DNA of 64,000 bases from Yoonia sp. GPGPB17 (GTDB lineage: Bacteria > Pseudomonadota > Alphaproteobacteria > Rhodobacterales > Rhodobacteraceae), in contig NZ_JATACI010000002.1 in assembly GCF_037892195.1 (NCBI RefSeq), positions 2,232,001 through 2,296,000 of the forward strand. The letters are read 5' to 3'. The position numbers and the translations under genes are program-made. Shown piece by piece: positions 1-8,548 of this stretch; the first letter of the stretch is position 1, and every line of letters begins with the position of its first letter. The notes under the pieces were generated by a model that saw only the letters and a list, made by a program, of their open reading frames with translations, had not been told where the DNA came from and did no database searches.

Positions 1-66
1 CCTTGGTGTTTCATTTGGGGGCGATCCTTTTTAGGTTTGGCCTAAGAATAAGATCAGTACCAGCGG

Positions 67-561
67 TTATGCGATAACAAGCCTGGTTTCATGACGAATA
101 CGCGCAGCGATCCAGCGCAGGTGATCTGGGCGGAAGGCCACGCAACCGGCGGTGGGGCGACCGGGACCACGCCACGCGTGGACAAAAATGGCAGAACCGC
201 GGCCTTTGATGGCATAGGGCCAGTTCCAATCAGTCAAAATCACAAGGTCGTACATGGGATCAGCCCTGCGCAGCCGTTCATGGCTATAGGCATGCGGTGT
301 CCGCACCATCAGGTTATAGTCTTGGTCCTTCACATCATCCGACCAAAGGTCACCGGGCCCAATTGGTAGCGCCCAATCCGCAGGGCGCGCCATACGGTCA
401 GGACGGTAGAGCATCCCCACAATGCGATGTGTTCCACGGGGTGTGGCACCGTCACCCTCTTTCTTACAACTGGTCAGACCACCACGTCCAATCGTGCAAG
501 GGAAGCGCCGATTCATAAAGCGCAAGTGCGTTGGGGTCAGGACAAGATCAGAGTGTTTCAT
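67..561 (-). CDS. L,D-transpeptidase family protein (YkuD-like)
   Basis: This is a small L,D-transpeptidase-type enzyme of about 164 residues, which would cross-link peptidoglycan stem peptides or attach proteins to them in the periplasm. The C-terminal half has the YkuD signature: a histidine in VHAWRGPGRP followed twelve residues later by the catalytic cysteine in TAGCVAF. The N-terminal part contains KKEGDGATPRGTH, typical of this family's proteobacterial branch. I chose the ATG at 561 because family members begin just before a DLVLTP-like segment. An in-frame ATG at 633 would add 24 unconserved residues. I see no signal peptide with the shorter start, so its export route is unclear. It stands alone, divergent from the DUF1089 gene. 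Confidence 0.8.
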   Translation of the reverse strand: MKHSDLVLTPTHLRFMNRRFPCTIGRGGLTSCKKEGDGATPRGTHRIVGMLYRPDRMARPADWALPIGPGDLWSDDVKDQDYNLMVRTPHAYSHERLRRADPMYDLVILTDWNWPYAIKGRGSAIFVHAWRGPGRPTAGCVAFRPDHLRWIAARIRHETRLVIA

Positions 562-696
562 ACCTGATGCATAATAGGTCAGGCCGGATCTGTCAGCAGC
601 GTTCCCTTTTCCATCTGACAGCAAAGGCCGCATGCTCTTTACAAGCCAATTCCATCCTCACAAGGTGCCATGTAAAGCAGACAGTTAGGATGAGAC

Positions 697-1266
697 ATGA
701 TTTCTGTACGTTGGCATAACTGGAACGGTGCCGGGCTAGAACATTGTGTGTGTCGCTATGACAATGACGGATTGAGTCTCGAAGGTGTGGTGGCTGGAAC
801 CCGGCATGGATTGTATGGTGCCCACTACCTTGTGCGCACAGATCGCCTTTTCAGAACACGCGAGGTGACCGTCAACTATGTGGGCGGCGCGCGCATGCAT
901 GTCGAAGCGGATGGCGAAGGTAACTGGACAAACCGCCACGACCATCAGCCCATTGCAGCGCTGGAGGGTTGCATTGACGTCGACATCGGCGTGACGCCCG
1001 CCACAAACGCCTTGCCTATCAAGCGCTTGCAGCTGCGCAAAGACGAAAGTCAGGACATACTGGCAGCCTATGTGCCACTGCCCGATCAAATCGAAGGGGA
1101 TTTTCTGCCGCGCCCGGCCCCACAACGCTATACATGTTTGGTACCAGCACAGACATATCGCTACGAAGGCCTTTTTCGAGGGTTCACAGCGGTGCTGGAA
1201 ATTGATCAAGATGGGCTAGTGATCGACTATCCCGACACCTTCAGACGGGTGCCCCTGTCTGCGTAG
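697..1266 (+). CDS. Putative glycolipid-binding family protein (DUF1089)
   Basis: A 189-residue soluble protein that matches the putative glycolipid-binding family (PF06475, formerly DUF1089). Family-like features are the N-terminal W-x-G-LE-C pattern, the G-VVAG-x4-LYGAHYLVRTD segment at about residues 29-50, and the C-terminal FTAVLEIDQDGLVIDYPD segment. The fold is a beta-barrel related to lipoprotein-localisation factors. The cellular role is not established and I do not assign one. It has no signal peptide or membrane segment. The length fits the family, and it sits alone between the transpeptidase and ribA. Confidence 0.75.
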   Translation: MISVRWHNWNGAGLEHCVCRYDNDGLSLEGVVAGTRHGLYGAHYLVRTDRLFRTREVTVNYVGGARMHVEADGEGNWTNRHDHQPIAALEGCIDVDIGVTPATNALPIKRLQLRKDESQDILAAYVPLPDQIEGDFLPRPAPQRYTCLVPAQTYRYEGLFRGFTAVLEIDQDGLVIDYPDTFRRVPLSA

Positions 1267-1308
1267 GTCAGTAGGTCAAGGGTCGGCCTGAGCAAACAGA
1301 CCCTTAAC

Positions 1309-2386
1309 CTACAACAAATGCCCTGACTTCGCGGCTTTCGTCGCCAGATACGCATGGTTATGTTTGTTTTCGCCCACTTTCAGCGGCACCCGTTCGGCCA
1401 CGGTAATCCCGCAGGCGTCCATCCGTGCCACCTTGGCCGGATTGTTTGTCAGCAACCGCACAGCACCAAAACCCATACGTTTCAATATCTCAGCACCAAT
1501 GCGAAAATCACGTTCGTCATCTTCAAAACCAAGGCGGTGATTGGCCTCGACCGTATCGAACCCTTGGTCTTGCAGGGAATAGGCGCGCATTTTGTTAGCC
1601 AACCCGATCCCGCGCCCCTCCTGATTAAGGTAAAGCAGCACGCCTGCCCCTTCAGCACCCATCTGTGACAGCGCCCCGCGTAGCTGTGGCCCGCAATCGC
1701 ATTTTAACGACCCTAGCAGGTCGCCAGTAAAACAGGCCGAATGCAACCGTGATAGAACCGGTTTGCTGCGATCCGGTTGCCCGATCTCTACGGCATAGTG
1801 TTCCTCCGCCCCATCATCGGGGCGAAAGATGTGCAAACGTCCGGCCTCGGACACATCCAATGGCAAACGGGCCGAGATAATGGGGTTTAGCGGGCTCAGC
1901 CCGGTATCCAGAGCCGCATCTGCCGGAACCAGCGTGAGGTTGTGCTGCTCTGCAAACGCTGACGCGTTGTCCAACGACAAAACGACGACCGCGGGCAGCA
2001 GGCGCGCGGCCTTCACCATTGCGATGGCTGCACGATGCAAATCCGCCTAGCCCATCTCGCAGGGTTTGCAACGGCCCCTTCATCGGCGCACGCAAATCAT
2101 CTGCGGGGTCTGCGACGGCACGCACCCAGTTCATCGTGACATCAAGTGGAAGCACGATCCGCGCAATATCCCCATCATATGCCCGCGCCTTGAGCGTTTG
2201 CGCACGTCGCCCGGTTACAGCCAAAACGGCCTGCCCGCCCAATGTGCGCAAATCAGCCAGCCGCGCGGCATCCAGCGTCTCGGCAGACAAGACCAAAGCC
2301 CCGCCATCAAGCACGACAGGCACGCCCATACGCAAATCGGCCCGGGCGCGGGCCAGCCGTTCTGTGGTATCGGGGGCAAATCCCAT
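1309..2386 (-). pseudogene. ribA: GTP cyclohydrolase II RibA, frameshifted
   Basis: GTP cyclohydrolase II opens the purine ring of GTP in the first step of riboflavin synthesis. The C-terminal catalytic domain shows the zinc cysteines (ACFTGDLLGSLKCDCGPQL) and the GRGIGLANK active-site stretch. An additional N-terminal domain (ARADLRMGVPVVL onward, ending PLQTLRDG) is typical of Rhodobacterales RibA. The two halves lie in different frames, broken at 2047-2050 (coding strand CTAG after GATGGG). The span is one base too long, and reading a G triplet there would give an uninterrupted protein of about 358 residues. The start is the ATG at 2386 behind GAGAGG; a GTG at 2395 is also possible. Because riboflavin synthesis is normally indispensable, I favour a consensus error over true loss. 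Confidence 0.85.
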
Positions 2387-2542
2387 GTCATCCACCTCTC
2401 ATTTGTTTCAACTGATAGCTGTTTCTGACCCAAAGTGAAACATTTGCACTTTAAATCACACGACCGTGTGAAACCGCGAAGGGAGCGGTTGTTTGAAACG
2501 TAAACAAAGCACAAATCTAAGTTCACAACCAAGGAGCATGTC

Positions 2543-3229
2543 ATGGGACAACTCAAAAAGATTCTACTCGTCGACGATGACGATGACCTGCGCGAAGCAC
2601 TCGGCGAACAATTGCTGATGACCGAAGATTTTGACGTCTTTGAGGCAGACGATGGGGCCAGTGCAATGGTGAAGGCCAAGGAAGGCCTTTATGATTTGAT
2701 GATCCTTGACGTGGGCCTGCCCGACACGGATGGCCGCGAACTATGCCGCTTGATGCGCAAGCAAGGGGTGAAATGCCCGATCCTGATGCTGACCGCACAG
2801 GACAGTGATGCAGACACTATTCTGGGGCTTGACGCAGGGGCAAACGACTATGTGTCTAAGCCCTTCAAATTCCCGGTTCTTTTGGCGCGCATCCGCAGCC
2901 AGTTGCGCACACACGAACAGTCCGAGGATGCTGTTTTCCAGCTTGGGCCCTATACCTTTAAGCCTGCCCAGAAGATGCTGGTGACAGAGGACGAAAAGAA
3001 GGTCCGCCTGACCGAAAAAGAGACAAATATCCTTAAATTCCTGTACCGCGCGACCGAGGGTGTTGTGGCCCGCGATGTGCTGTTGCACGAGGTTTGGGGC
3101 TATAACGCTGGTGTGACCACGCACACATTAGAGACACATATTTACCGTCTTCGCCAAAAAATTGAACCAGATCCGTCAAATGCCCGCCTTCTTGTCACCG
3201 AATCCGGTGGCTATAGATTAGTGGCGTAG
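2543..3229 (+). CDS. OmpR/PhoB-family response regulator
   Basis: A 228-residue two-component response regulator acting as a DNA-binding transcription factor. The receiver domain (about 1-120) has the acidic cluster D11-D15, the phospho-acceptor D56 (ILDVGLPD), T84 and K106 (VSKPF). The C-terminal winged helix (about 130-228) has the OmpR-type recognition helix region TTHTLETHIYRLRQKIE and ends in the ESGGYRLVA hairpin. The start is well supported by AAGGAG six bases upstream of the ATG. No histidine kinase gene is adjacent, so its partner is encoded elsewhere or it is an orphan. A strong terminator follows. Confidence 0.92.
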   Translation: MGQLKKILLVDDDDDLREALGEQLLMTEDFDVFEADDGASAMVKAKEGLYDLMILDVGLPDTDGRELCRLMRKQGVKCPILMLTAQDSDADTILGLDAGANDYVSKPFKFPVLLARIRSQLRTHEQSEDAVFQLGPYTFKPAQKMLVTEDEKKVRLTEKETNILKFLYRATEGVVARDVLLHEVWGYNAGVTTHTLETHIYRLRQKIEPDPSNARLLVTESGGYRLVA

Positions 3230-3327
3230 TACTCCGCCCGGTGGTCTTGAGTTTTCCCTCTCTTGATCACCGGGTTCCCAAGATCCCGCCGGAGATCGGG
3301 TTATATCTCCACCTCCCTGTTGGACTT

Positions 3328-3355
3328 GCCCGGACCTTGTGTCCGGGCTTTTTTT
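3328..3355 (+). terminator. Rho-independent terminator after the response regulator
   Basis: A perfect 8-bp stem (GCCCGGAC / GTCCGGGC) with a five-base loop is followed at once by seven T residues. It lies about 100 bases past the response-regulator stop and ahead of the convergent SulP gene. Confidence 0.85.
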
Positions 3356-3455
3356 GCTCCGCAACGGCGACGCATGACGTCCTTCAAAAACAAACTATGC
3401 GGCATTTGTTCTTGCGTCGCGCCCGGCCCCTATGGCTGGTCAGCCTTGGATCACT

Positions 3456-5192
3456 CTATTCGGCAGCATCTGCCGCCAGGGCCTTCCAAGCCGCGTAATG
3501 AGACAGGTAAACTTTGCCGTTTAAGCTATCTGGAAAGTGTGACCGCTGCAGCCGATCCATGACCGGCCCTTTCACCTCGGACAGGTGAAGACCGACGTCC
3601 ATATCTTTTAGTCGGTGATTGATGGCCTCAAGGCTTTCGAGGGCAGAGTAATCAACTTCGTTCACCGCAGAGAATATCAGAACGACGTTGCGGATCGTTT
3701 GACCATCGGTCACGCGTTTCTGTATCAGGTCTTCGAGAAATCGGGCATTCACAAAGTAAAGGCTTTCGTCCACGCGGAGCGAGACCAAAGTCGGGTCAGT
3801 TTCGACCTTGTGACGATGGATATTCCGGAAATGCTGGGTCCCTGGCACTAGGCCAACTTCAGCGACATGAGGGCGGGACGTTTTGTGAAGATGCAGCAGC
3901 ACCGAAATCGCGACACCAGACGCGACCCCCACTTCAACCCCCAGACTAAGCGTGAGCAGAATAGTTGCAGTGACTGCGATGAAATCAGCACGAGAGTAGG
4001 CCCAAGTTTTCTTGAGGATCGACAAATCGACAAGGCTCAAGACCGCCACGATGATTGTCGCGGCCAACGTTGCATTGGGTAAATAATAGACAAGCGGGGT
4101 CAGAGCCACGGCCGCAATGGCCAGGCCCATAGCCGTAAAGGCCCCTGCCGCGGGTGTCTCTGCCCCGGCGTCGAAGTTCACGACTGAGCGCGAAAACCCA
4201 CCTGTGACGGGATAGCCGCCGGTGAAGGCCGCCCCAATATTGGCGGCGCCAAGGCCGATCAACTCCTGATCGGGGTCAATGCGCTGCCGCCTTTTGGCAG
4301 CAAGGGTCTGTGCGACAGAAACAGACTCGACAAAGCCGATCACGGAAATCAGGATTGCCGGGACCAATAGCGCGCGCATTAGGTCGGGCGCAAAGCCCGG
4401 CAGCGTCAGTGGCGGCAGGCTTTGCGGCACATCACCGACGATATTGACGCCTCGCGCATCCAGACCAAAGCCCCACGTTACCAGCGTGGTGGCAACGACG
4501 GCGGCCACAGGCCCTGCCTTGGTCAGAATGTCAGCCAGAAGCGCCGATGCGCCAAGCCGCTTGAGTGTGGGTTTGAGGTTTGTGCGTACCCAGAACAGAA
4601 AAGCCGTCGCCGCAACGCCGATGATGACTGTAGTCAAGCTGACATCGGCGAGGTGCTCAAATATCGACCTCACCATCTCGGGCAACGTATGGCCGTGTGC
4701 GCTGATACCCAGAATATGCTTGAGCTGACTTGTCGCGATAAGGATGCCCGATGCTGTTATGAAACCCGCAATCACGGGGTGAGAGAGGAAATTGGCAAGA
4801 AAACCAAGACGGAAGATCCCCATCAGCACTAGAAATCCCCCTGAAAGAAATGCCAGCGTCAGTGCGGCCACTGCGTAGCCCGCAGTCCCCTGTTCCGCCA
4901 CTTGTCCAATCGCCGAAGCGGTCAGGAGCGAGACAACCGCAACCGGTCCAACAGCCAATGCGCGGCTGGTTCCGAATATCGCGTAGAGAATAATGGGCGC
5001 GATTGATGCGTAGATCCCTGCTTCTGGCGGCAGTCCTGCAAGCAAAGCATAGGCAAGCGATTGCGGGATCAGCATGATCGTCACAATAACCGCAGCGATC
5101 ATATCGTTCGACAGCGCGGTGCGGTTGTAGGTGCGGCCCCAGTCGAGGACCGGGAGATAACGAGAGAGTTGCATCCGTTGCGGGGCTTTCAT
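3456..5192 (-). CDS. SulP family inorganic anion transporter with STAS domain
   Basis: A 578-residue SulP/SLC26-type permease in the inner membrane, probably carrying sulfate or another small anion or bicarbonate. The membrane part (about 30-430) starts with the family hallmark region around IPQSLAYALLAGLPPEAG and continues with the hydrophobic helices expected for 14 segments. The C-terminal STAS domain (about 460-560) shows SLRVDESLYFVNARFLED and the NEVDYSALESLEAI loop. It lies 87 bases downstream of the sulfide:quinone oxidoreductase gene on the same strand, so it may be co-transcribed with it. That would fit movement of sulfur oxyanions, but the substrate cannot be read from the sequence. 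Confidence 0.92.
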   Translation of the reverse strand: MKAPQRMQLSRYLPVLDWGRTYNRTALSNDMIAAVIVTIMLIPQSLAYALLAGLPPEAGIYASIAPIILYAIFGTSRALAVGPVAVVSLLTASAIGQVAEQGTAGYAVAALTLAFLSGGFLVLMGIFRLGFLANFLSHPVIAGFITASGILIATSQLKHILGISAHGHTLPEMVRSIFEHLADVSLTTVIIGVAATAFLFWVRTNLKPTLKRLGASALLADILTKAGPVAAVVATTLVTWGFGLDARGVNIVGDVPQSLPPLTLPGFAPDLMRALLVPAILISVIGFVESVSVAQTLAAKRRQRIDPDQELIGLGAANIGAAFTGGYPVTGGFSRSVVNFDAGAETPAAGAFTAMGLAIAAVALTPLVYYLPNATLAATIIVAVLSLVDLSILKKTWAYSRADFIAVTATILLTLSLGVEVGVASGVAISVLLHLHKTSRPHVAEVGLVPGTQHFRNIHRHKVETDPTLVSLRVDESLYFVNARFLEDLIQKRVTDGQTIRNVVLIFSAVNEVDYSALESLEAINHRLKDMDVGLHLSEVKGPVMDRLQRSHFPDSLNGKVYLSHYAAWKALAADAAE

Positions 5193-5279
5193 GTCAAATG
5201 CCGACGGTTCCGTGCGGTTCCGTCGGCACTCTCACCCCGACCTGTTCGCGAGTCTGGGCAAGGGTTAGCTTTTGCCGAT

Positions 5280-6961
5280 TTACTCGGCCGTAACGTTCAG
5301 TTTTTCGGGCTTGGCCATCCATTCCTTGCCCTTGAGCATGGCCTTCCAGTAAACCGGTGGCAGCAGGGTTTCTTTGAGGAACCAGGCTGCCCGGCTTGGC
5401 TTGGTTCCATCCATCAGGAAGGACGGGAAACTTGGCTTCAGGGCACCGCCATAGCCAAACTCGGCCAGCACAATTTTGCCACGCTCCACTGTCAACGGGC
5501 AGGATCCGTAGCCATCGTATTGCGCCACGGCTGAGCGCCCGCTGATATCTGCAACGATGTTGTTGGCCACAGTCGGTGCCTGTTTGCGCGCCGCCGCTGC
5601 CGTCTTGGCATTTGGTGCATTCATGACGTCACCAAGCGACCAGATATTGTCGTAGGTTTTGTGGCGCAGCGTTGTCTGATCCACATCAACCCATCCAGCA
5701 GCGTCGGCCAAAGGTGATACCCGGATGAAATCCGGTGCAGTTTGGGGGGGACAGACATGCATCATGTCGAACTCGACGGTCACTTCGGTAGGATCGGTAT
5801 CGGGCTTTGCAACCTTGAACGTCGCTTTCTTTGCTGGGCCATCGACCGCGACCAGATTGTGGAAGAAGTTCAACGTCGCATCGTATTTTGCAACGTAGTC
5901 CATCAATGCCGGGACGTAGTCTTTGACGCCAAACAGCACACCGCCCGCATTCATGAACTGGATATCTACATCCTTGAGTGCACCATTTCGAAACCAGGCA
6001 TCGCCCGAAAGATACATCGCTTTCTGCGGTGCGCTTAGGCGCATTTGATCGGCATCGGTGGTTGCGTGAACAACGCACGGCCTTCTTTCAGCTCTTGCAC
6101 AAGTTGCCATGTATAAGGAGCCAGATCATAGCGATAGTTGGAGGTGACACCATTGCGGCCCAATGTATCTTCCAGACCTTCAACCTTGTCCCAATCCAGC
6201 TTCAAACCAGGACAGACGACAAGACGGTCGTATTTCACGACGCGACAACCATCTAGAATGACCGCATTGTTTTTGGGTTCGAATGCCGCGACGGCAGCTT
6301 TGATCCAATGCACGCCTTTTGGGATCAGGCTACCCATCGTTTTCGCAGTTTGCTGAGCATCGAAGATACCGCCACCCACCATCGTCCACCCCGGCTGGTA
6401 ATAATGGATGTCAGCAGGGTCGATGATAGCGATGTTCAGCCCCGGTTTGCGGGACTTCAGGCTGGCAGCCACGGAAATGCCGCCTGCACCGGCACCAACT
6501 ATGACTACTGAGAAATGAGCATCACCTGTGTCGGTGGGGGTCTTGCCCCCATTGGCAATGCGGCGGGCAACACCGTTCATGTCATACCCCGCAGCCTTGG
6601 TCGCGGCGAGGATTTCGGGCATAGGCCGTTTCTTGGACTCGTGGAACGACCACAGCGTCGCCGACCGCGTGCCCGTGCGACAATACGCGAGGACAGGCCG
6701 CTGGATGTCGTTCAGCGCATTGCTGAACGCCGTCACATCATCGTCTTTAACCATTCCGGTTTGCACTGGTACATAGCGCGCCTCAATACCTGCGGCCTTC
6801 GCAGCCGCTTCGATCTCTTCAAACGAGGGTTGATCGGCACCTTCCCCATCGGGGCGGTTGCAGATGATGGCGCGAATGCCAGCCGCCTTGATGTCGTCCA
6901 TGTCGGCGGCGGTGATTTGCGGGCTGACGATGACTTTTTCTGTGATTTTCTTGAGTTCCAT
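5280..6961 (-). pseudogene. DUF442-sulfide:quinone oxidoreductase fusion, frameshifted
   Basis: A two-domain protein of about 559 residues. Residues 1-105 form a DUF442/TIGR01244 phosphatase-like domain with the loop AYCRTGTRSATLW. The rest is an FAD-dependent sulfide:quinone oxidoreductase, starting with VVIVGAGAGGIS and carrying flavin-side cysteines (VVCPGLKL, MHVCPPQ). It would oxidise sulfide at the cytoplasmic membrane and reduce quinone. The reading frame breaks at 6033-6039, where the coding strand reads CCTAAGC between IKCA and APQKAMY. The family sequence is KCAGAPQK, so one glycine codon has become five bases. Everything else is intact, so a sequence error is likely. The SulP gene lies downstream and a DUF2892 gene upstream, as in sulfide-oxidation loci. 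Confidence 0.85.
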
Positions 6962-6981
6962 GGGTCCCTCCTCCGGACGTT

Positions 6982-7068
6982 TTACAAACCGTTGACCGGC
7001 ACCTTGAGCATCGGATTACCATCCAGATCGGTTGGCACTTCTTTTGTGATATAGCTGATGGTAGTCAT
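6982..7068 (-). CDS. Possible very small ORF or gene remnant (28 codons)
   Basis: Between the DUF2892 gene and the SQR gene the minus strand can encode 28 residues, beginning MTTISYITKEVPTDLDGN and ending in a hydrophilic valine/proline tail. The composition looks protein-like, and the frame stays open for about ten codons upstream of the ATG. It could be the tail of a lost gene rather than a gene. I do not recognise it and see no ribosome-binding site. Confidence 0.25.
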   Translation of the reverse strand: MTTISYITKEVPTDLDGNPMLKVPVNGL

Positions 7069-7155
7069 CGCCTCGTCAAAGTCGGAAGGTTGCAATGAGG
7101 CCAGTCGCGACGCTACCTACAAGCGAGACCCAAGTTGCAAAGGCCGTTTCGACTG

Positions 7156-7365
7156 TCAGCAGTCCTGGCACGTCTTGAGGCCAACAATGCTGTAGAGCAG
7201 GCAGTTGCCGACAAAAGCGGTCAAGGTGAAAACGCCCGCGACAATCAGTGCCAGCCAGAACAGGATACCGGATCCAAGCATCGCTGTGCCGAAGGCGACA
7301 AAAGCAATTGCTGCCGCGATGAAGAGCCGCAAACCACGGTCAATTTTTCCCATGTTAGTTGTCAT
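7156..7365 (-). CDS. DUF2892 (YgaP-type) inner-membrane protein
   Basis: A 69-residue membrane protein with two predicted helices (about 14-32 and 36-56). The N-terminal motif NMGKIDRGLRL and the helix-turn FLALTAF/VGNCLLYSIVGLKTC match the DUF2892 family. These occur beside or fused to rhodanese and sulfide-oxidation enzymes. The C-terminus ends in two cysteines (KTCQDC), which could bind sulfane sulfur or metal; that is inference. GGAGTGAGAC precedes the ATG. It heads the minus-strand group that includes the SQR gene, with a palindromic operator candidate about 60 bases upstream. Confidence 0.85.
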   Translation of the reverse strand: MTTNMGKIDRGLRLFIAAAIAFVAFGTAMLGSGILFWLALIVAGVFTLTAFVGNCLLYSIVGLKTCQDC

Positions 7366-7420
7366 GTCTCACTCCATAGAGAATCAATGATGAGACAATT
7401 GCATGCGCAGTTTGAAAAGT

Positions 7421-7439
7421 TTGGTGATCTAGTCACCAA
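7421..7439. promoter_or_regulatory. Inverted repeat, candidate operator of the sulfide locus
   Basis: A 7-bp perfect inverted repeat (TTGGTGA / TCACCAA) is separated by TCTAG. It sits upstream of the DUF2892-SQR group and downstream of the Crp/Fnr gene. The GTGA...TCAC half-sites resemble Crp/Fnr-family operators, although the five-base gap differs from the classical six. The link to the neighbouring regulator is inference. Confidence 0.45.
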
Positions 7440-7548
7440 GACGATTCCTTTCTTAAGATGCCACCCTGAATCAAGGGGCAACCGTCAATCAACTTACAAG
7501 CGACGACCGCGATAGACTTGCAAGGCGTTTCTCAACGGATCACGTCAG

Positions 7549-8223
7549 CTATGCATGCGCCCCGGCAGATTTGACCAGCCGCTCCAGACCGTCTTTCCCG
7601 ATAAGGCGCACTTCACCGCGGGACTGTTCAACCCAGCCTCGGCGCTGAAACTCCGATAGCGTTCTTGAGATCACCTCCCGTGCGGTGCCCAATTCGGTGC
7701 CCAAGACGGCATGCGTCGCATGTATGACATTGTCTACGTCGGCAAGTTCCAGCAAGCGGGACGCCAGACGCACATCCATGCGTTGAAAGACAATGTCATC
7801 GATTAGCGTGAAGAGATCGGTAATCCGACGTGAATAGGCCGTGAAAACGAATTCCCTGAACACCGGCGACTTTGCCACAAGATCGTCAAACGTCTTGCGC
7901 GGGATCGCGACGGCGGTCACGTCGGTTTCGGATTTGCCTTCCGCCGCATAGTCTTCAAAGGCAAGCATACAAGCCGTCGTCAGGACACAGCTCTCACCCG
8001 CATGGACACGGTAGAGAAAGATTTCGCGCCCCGTCTCGGACTTTTGCTGTACTTTCACGGTCCCATCCAGAAGCAGCCACAGATTGTCAGCGGTCTGCCC
8101 CGGCGCAAATATCTCGGTCCCCGCCAGAACCGACACGATCTGGCTTCCTGCTTCGAGTTCTTTGCGGATATCAGTAGGCAGTAAGCTAAGCCCCTTGAAT
8201 TTGTTGATCCATGACTCATCCAT
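7549..8223 (-). CDS. Crp/Fnr-family transcriptional regulator
   Basis: A 224-residue regulator with an N-terminal cyclic-nucleotide-type beta-barrel (about 30-140, with FAPGQTADNLWLLLDGTVKV) and a C-terminal HTH_Crp winged helix (LGTAREVISRTLSEFQRRGW). I see no N-terminal FNR cysteine cluster, but there is ESCVLTTACML in the barrel with two cysteines, a pattern seen in Crp-type regulators of sulfur or redox genes. I start at the ATG giving MDESWINKF; a longer start at 8265 adds 14 residues. It lies on the same strand as, and just upstream of, the DUF2892-SQR-SulP group and is the obvious candidate regulator. Confidence 0.88.
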   Translation of the reverse strand: MDESWINKFKGLSLLPTDIRKELEAGSQIVSVLAGTEIFAPGQTADNLWLLLDGTVKVQQKSETGREIFLYRVHAGESCVLTTACMLAFEDYAAEGKSETDVTAVAIPRKTFDDLVAKSPVFREFVFTAYSRRITDLFTLIDDIVFQRMDVRLASRLLELADVDNVIHATHAVLGTELGTAREVISRTLSEFQRRGWVEQSRGEVRLIGKDGLERLVKSAGAHA

Positions 8224-8548
8224 TTTCTTATGTCCCAGGCAGCGTGTTAATAAGGGTCGCGGCATGACAGCGCCCGGATCGTAACCGCACTTTCAAATCT
8301 GGACGGAAGATACTTGGTTAAAAACACCAATCCTACCAACTTCGGTTTCTGGTCTGCCCAGAAGCCAAACAGCATCCAAGAACGTCGACGTCCGTGACAC
8401 ACGGTGCCAGTAGTCCAGACCGATGGCGGCCCCAGCCATCTGAATTGCGATCAAACATGTTTAAAGGTAGATCACGGATCAACGCTGGAACAAGCCCTAT
8501 CAACGTAGTAAACATTATTCTACTCTTCCTGCATCAAATGGATGATAT

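Noticed and set aside
736..1209. Long antisense frame opposite the DUF1089 gene
   Set aside because: Cysteine/histidine-rich, unconserved translation opposite a well-supported gene; a shadow frame.
1309..2386. Programmed ribosomal frameshifting in ribA and similar genes
   Set aside because: No slippery heptamer or downstream pseudoknot is seen, and the breaks share one TAAG-type insertion across unrelated genes, so a common sequence error fits better.
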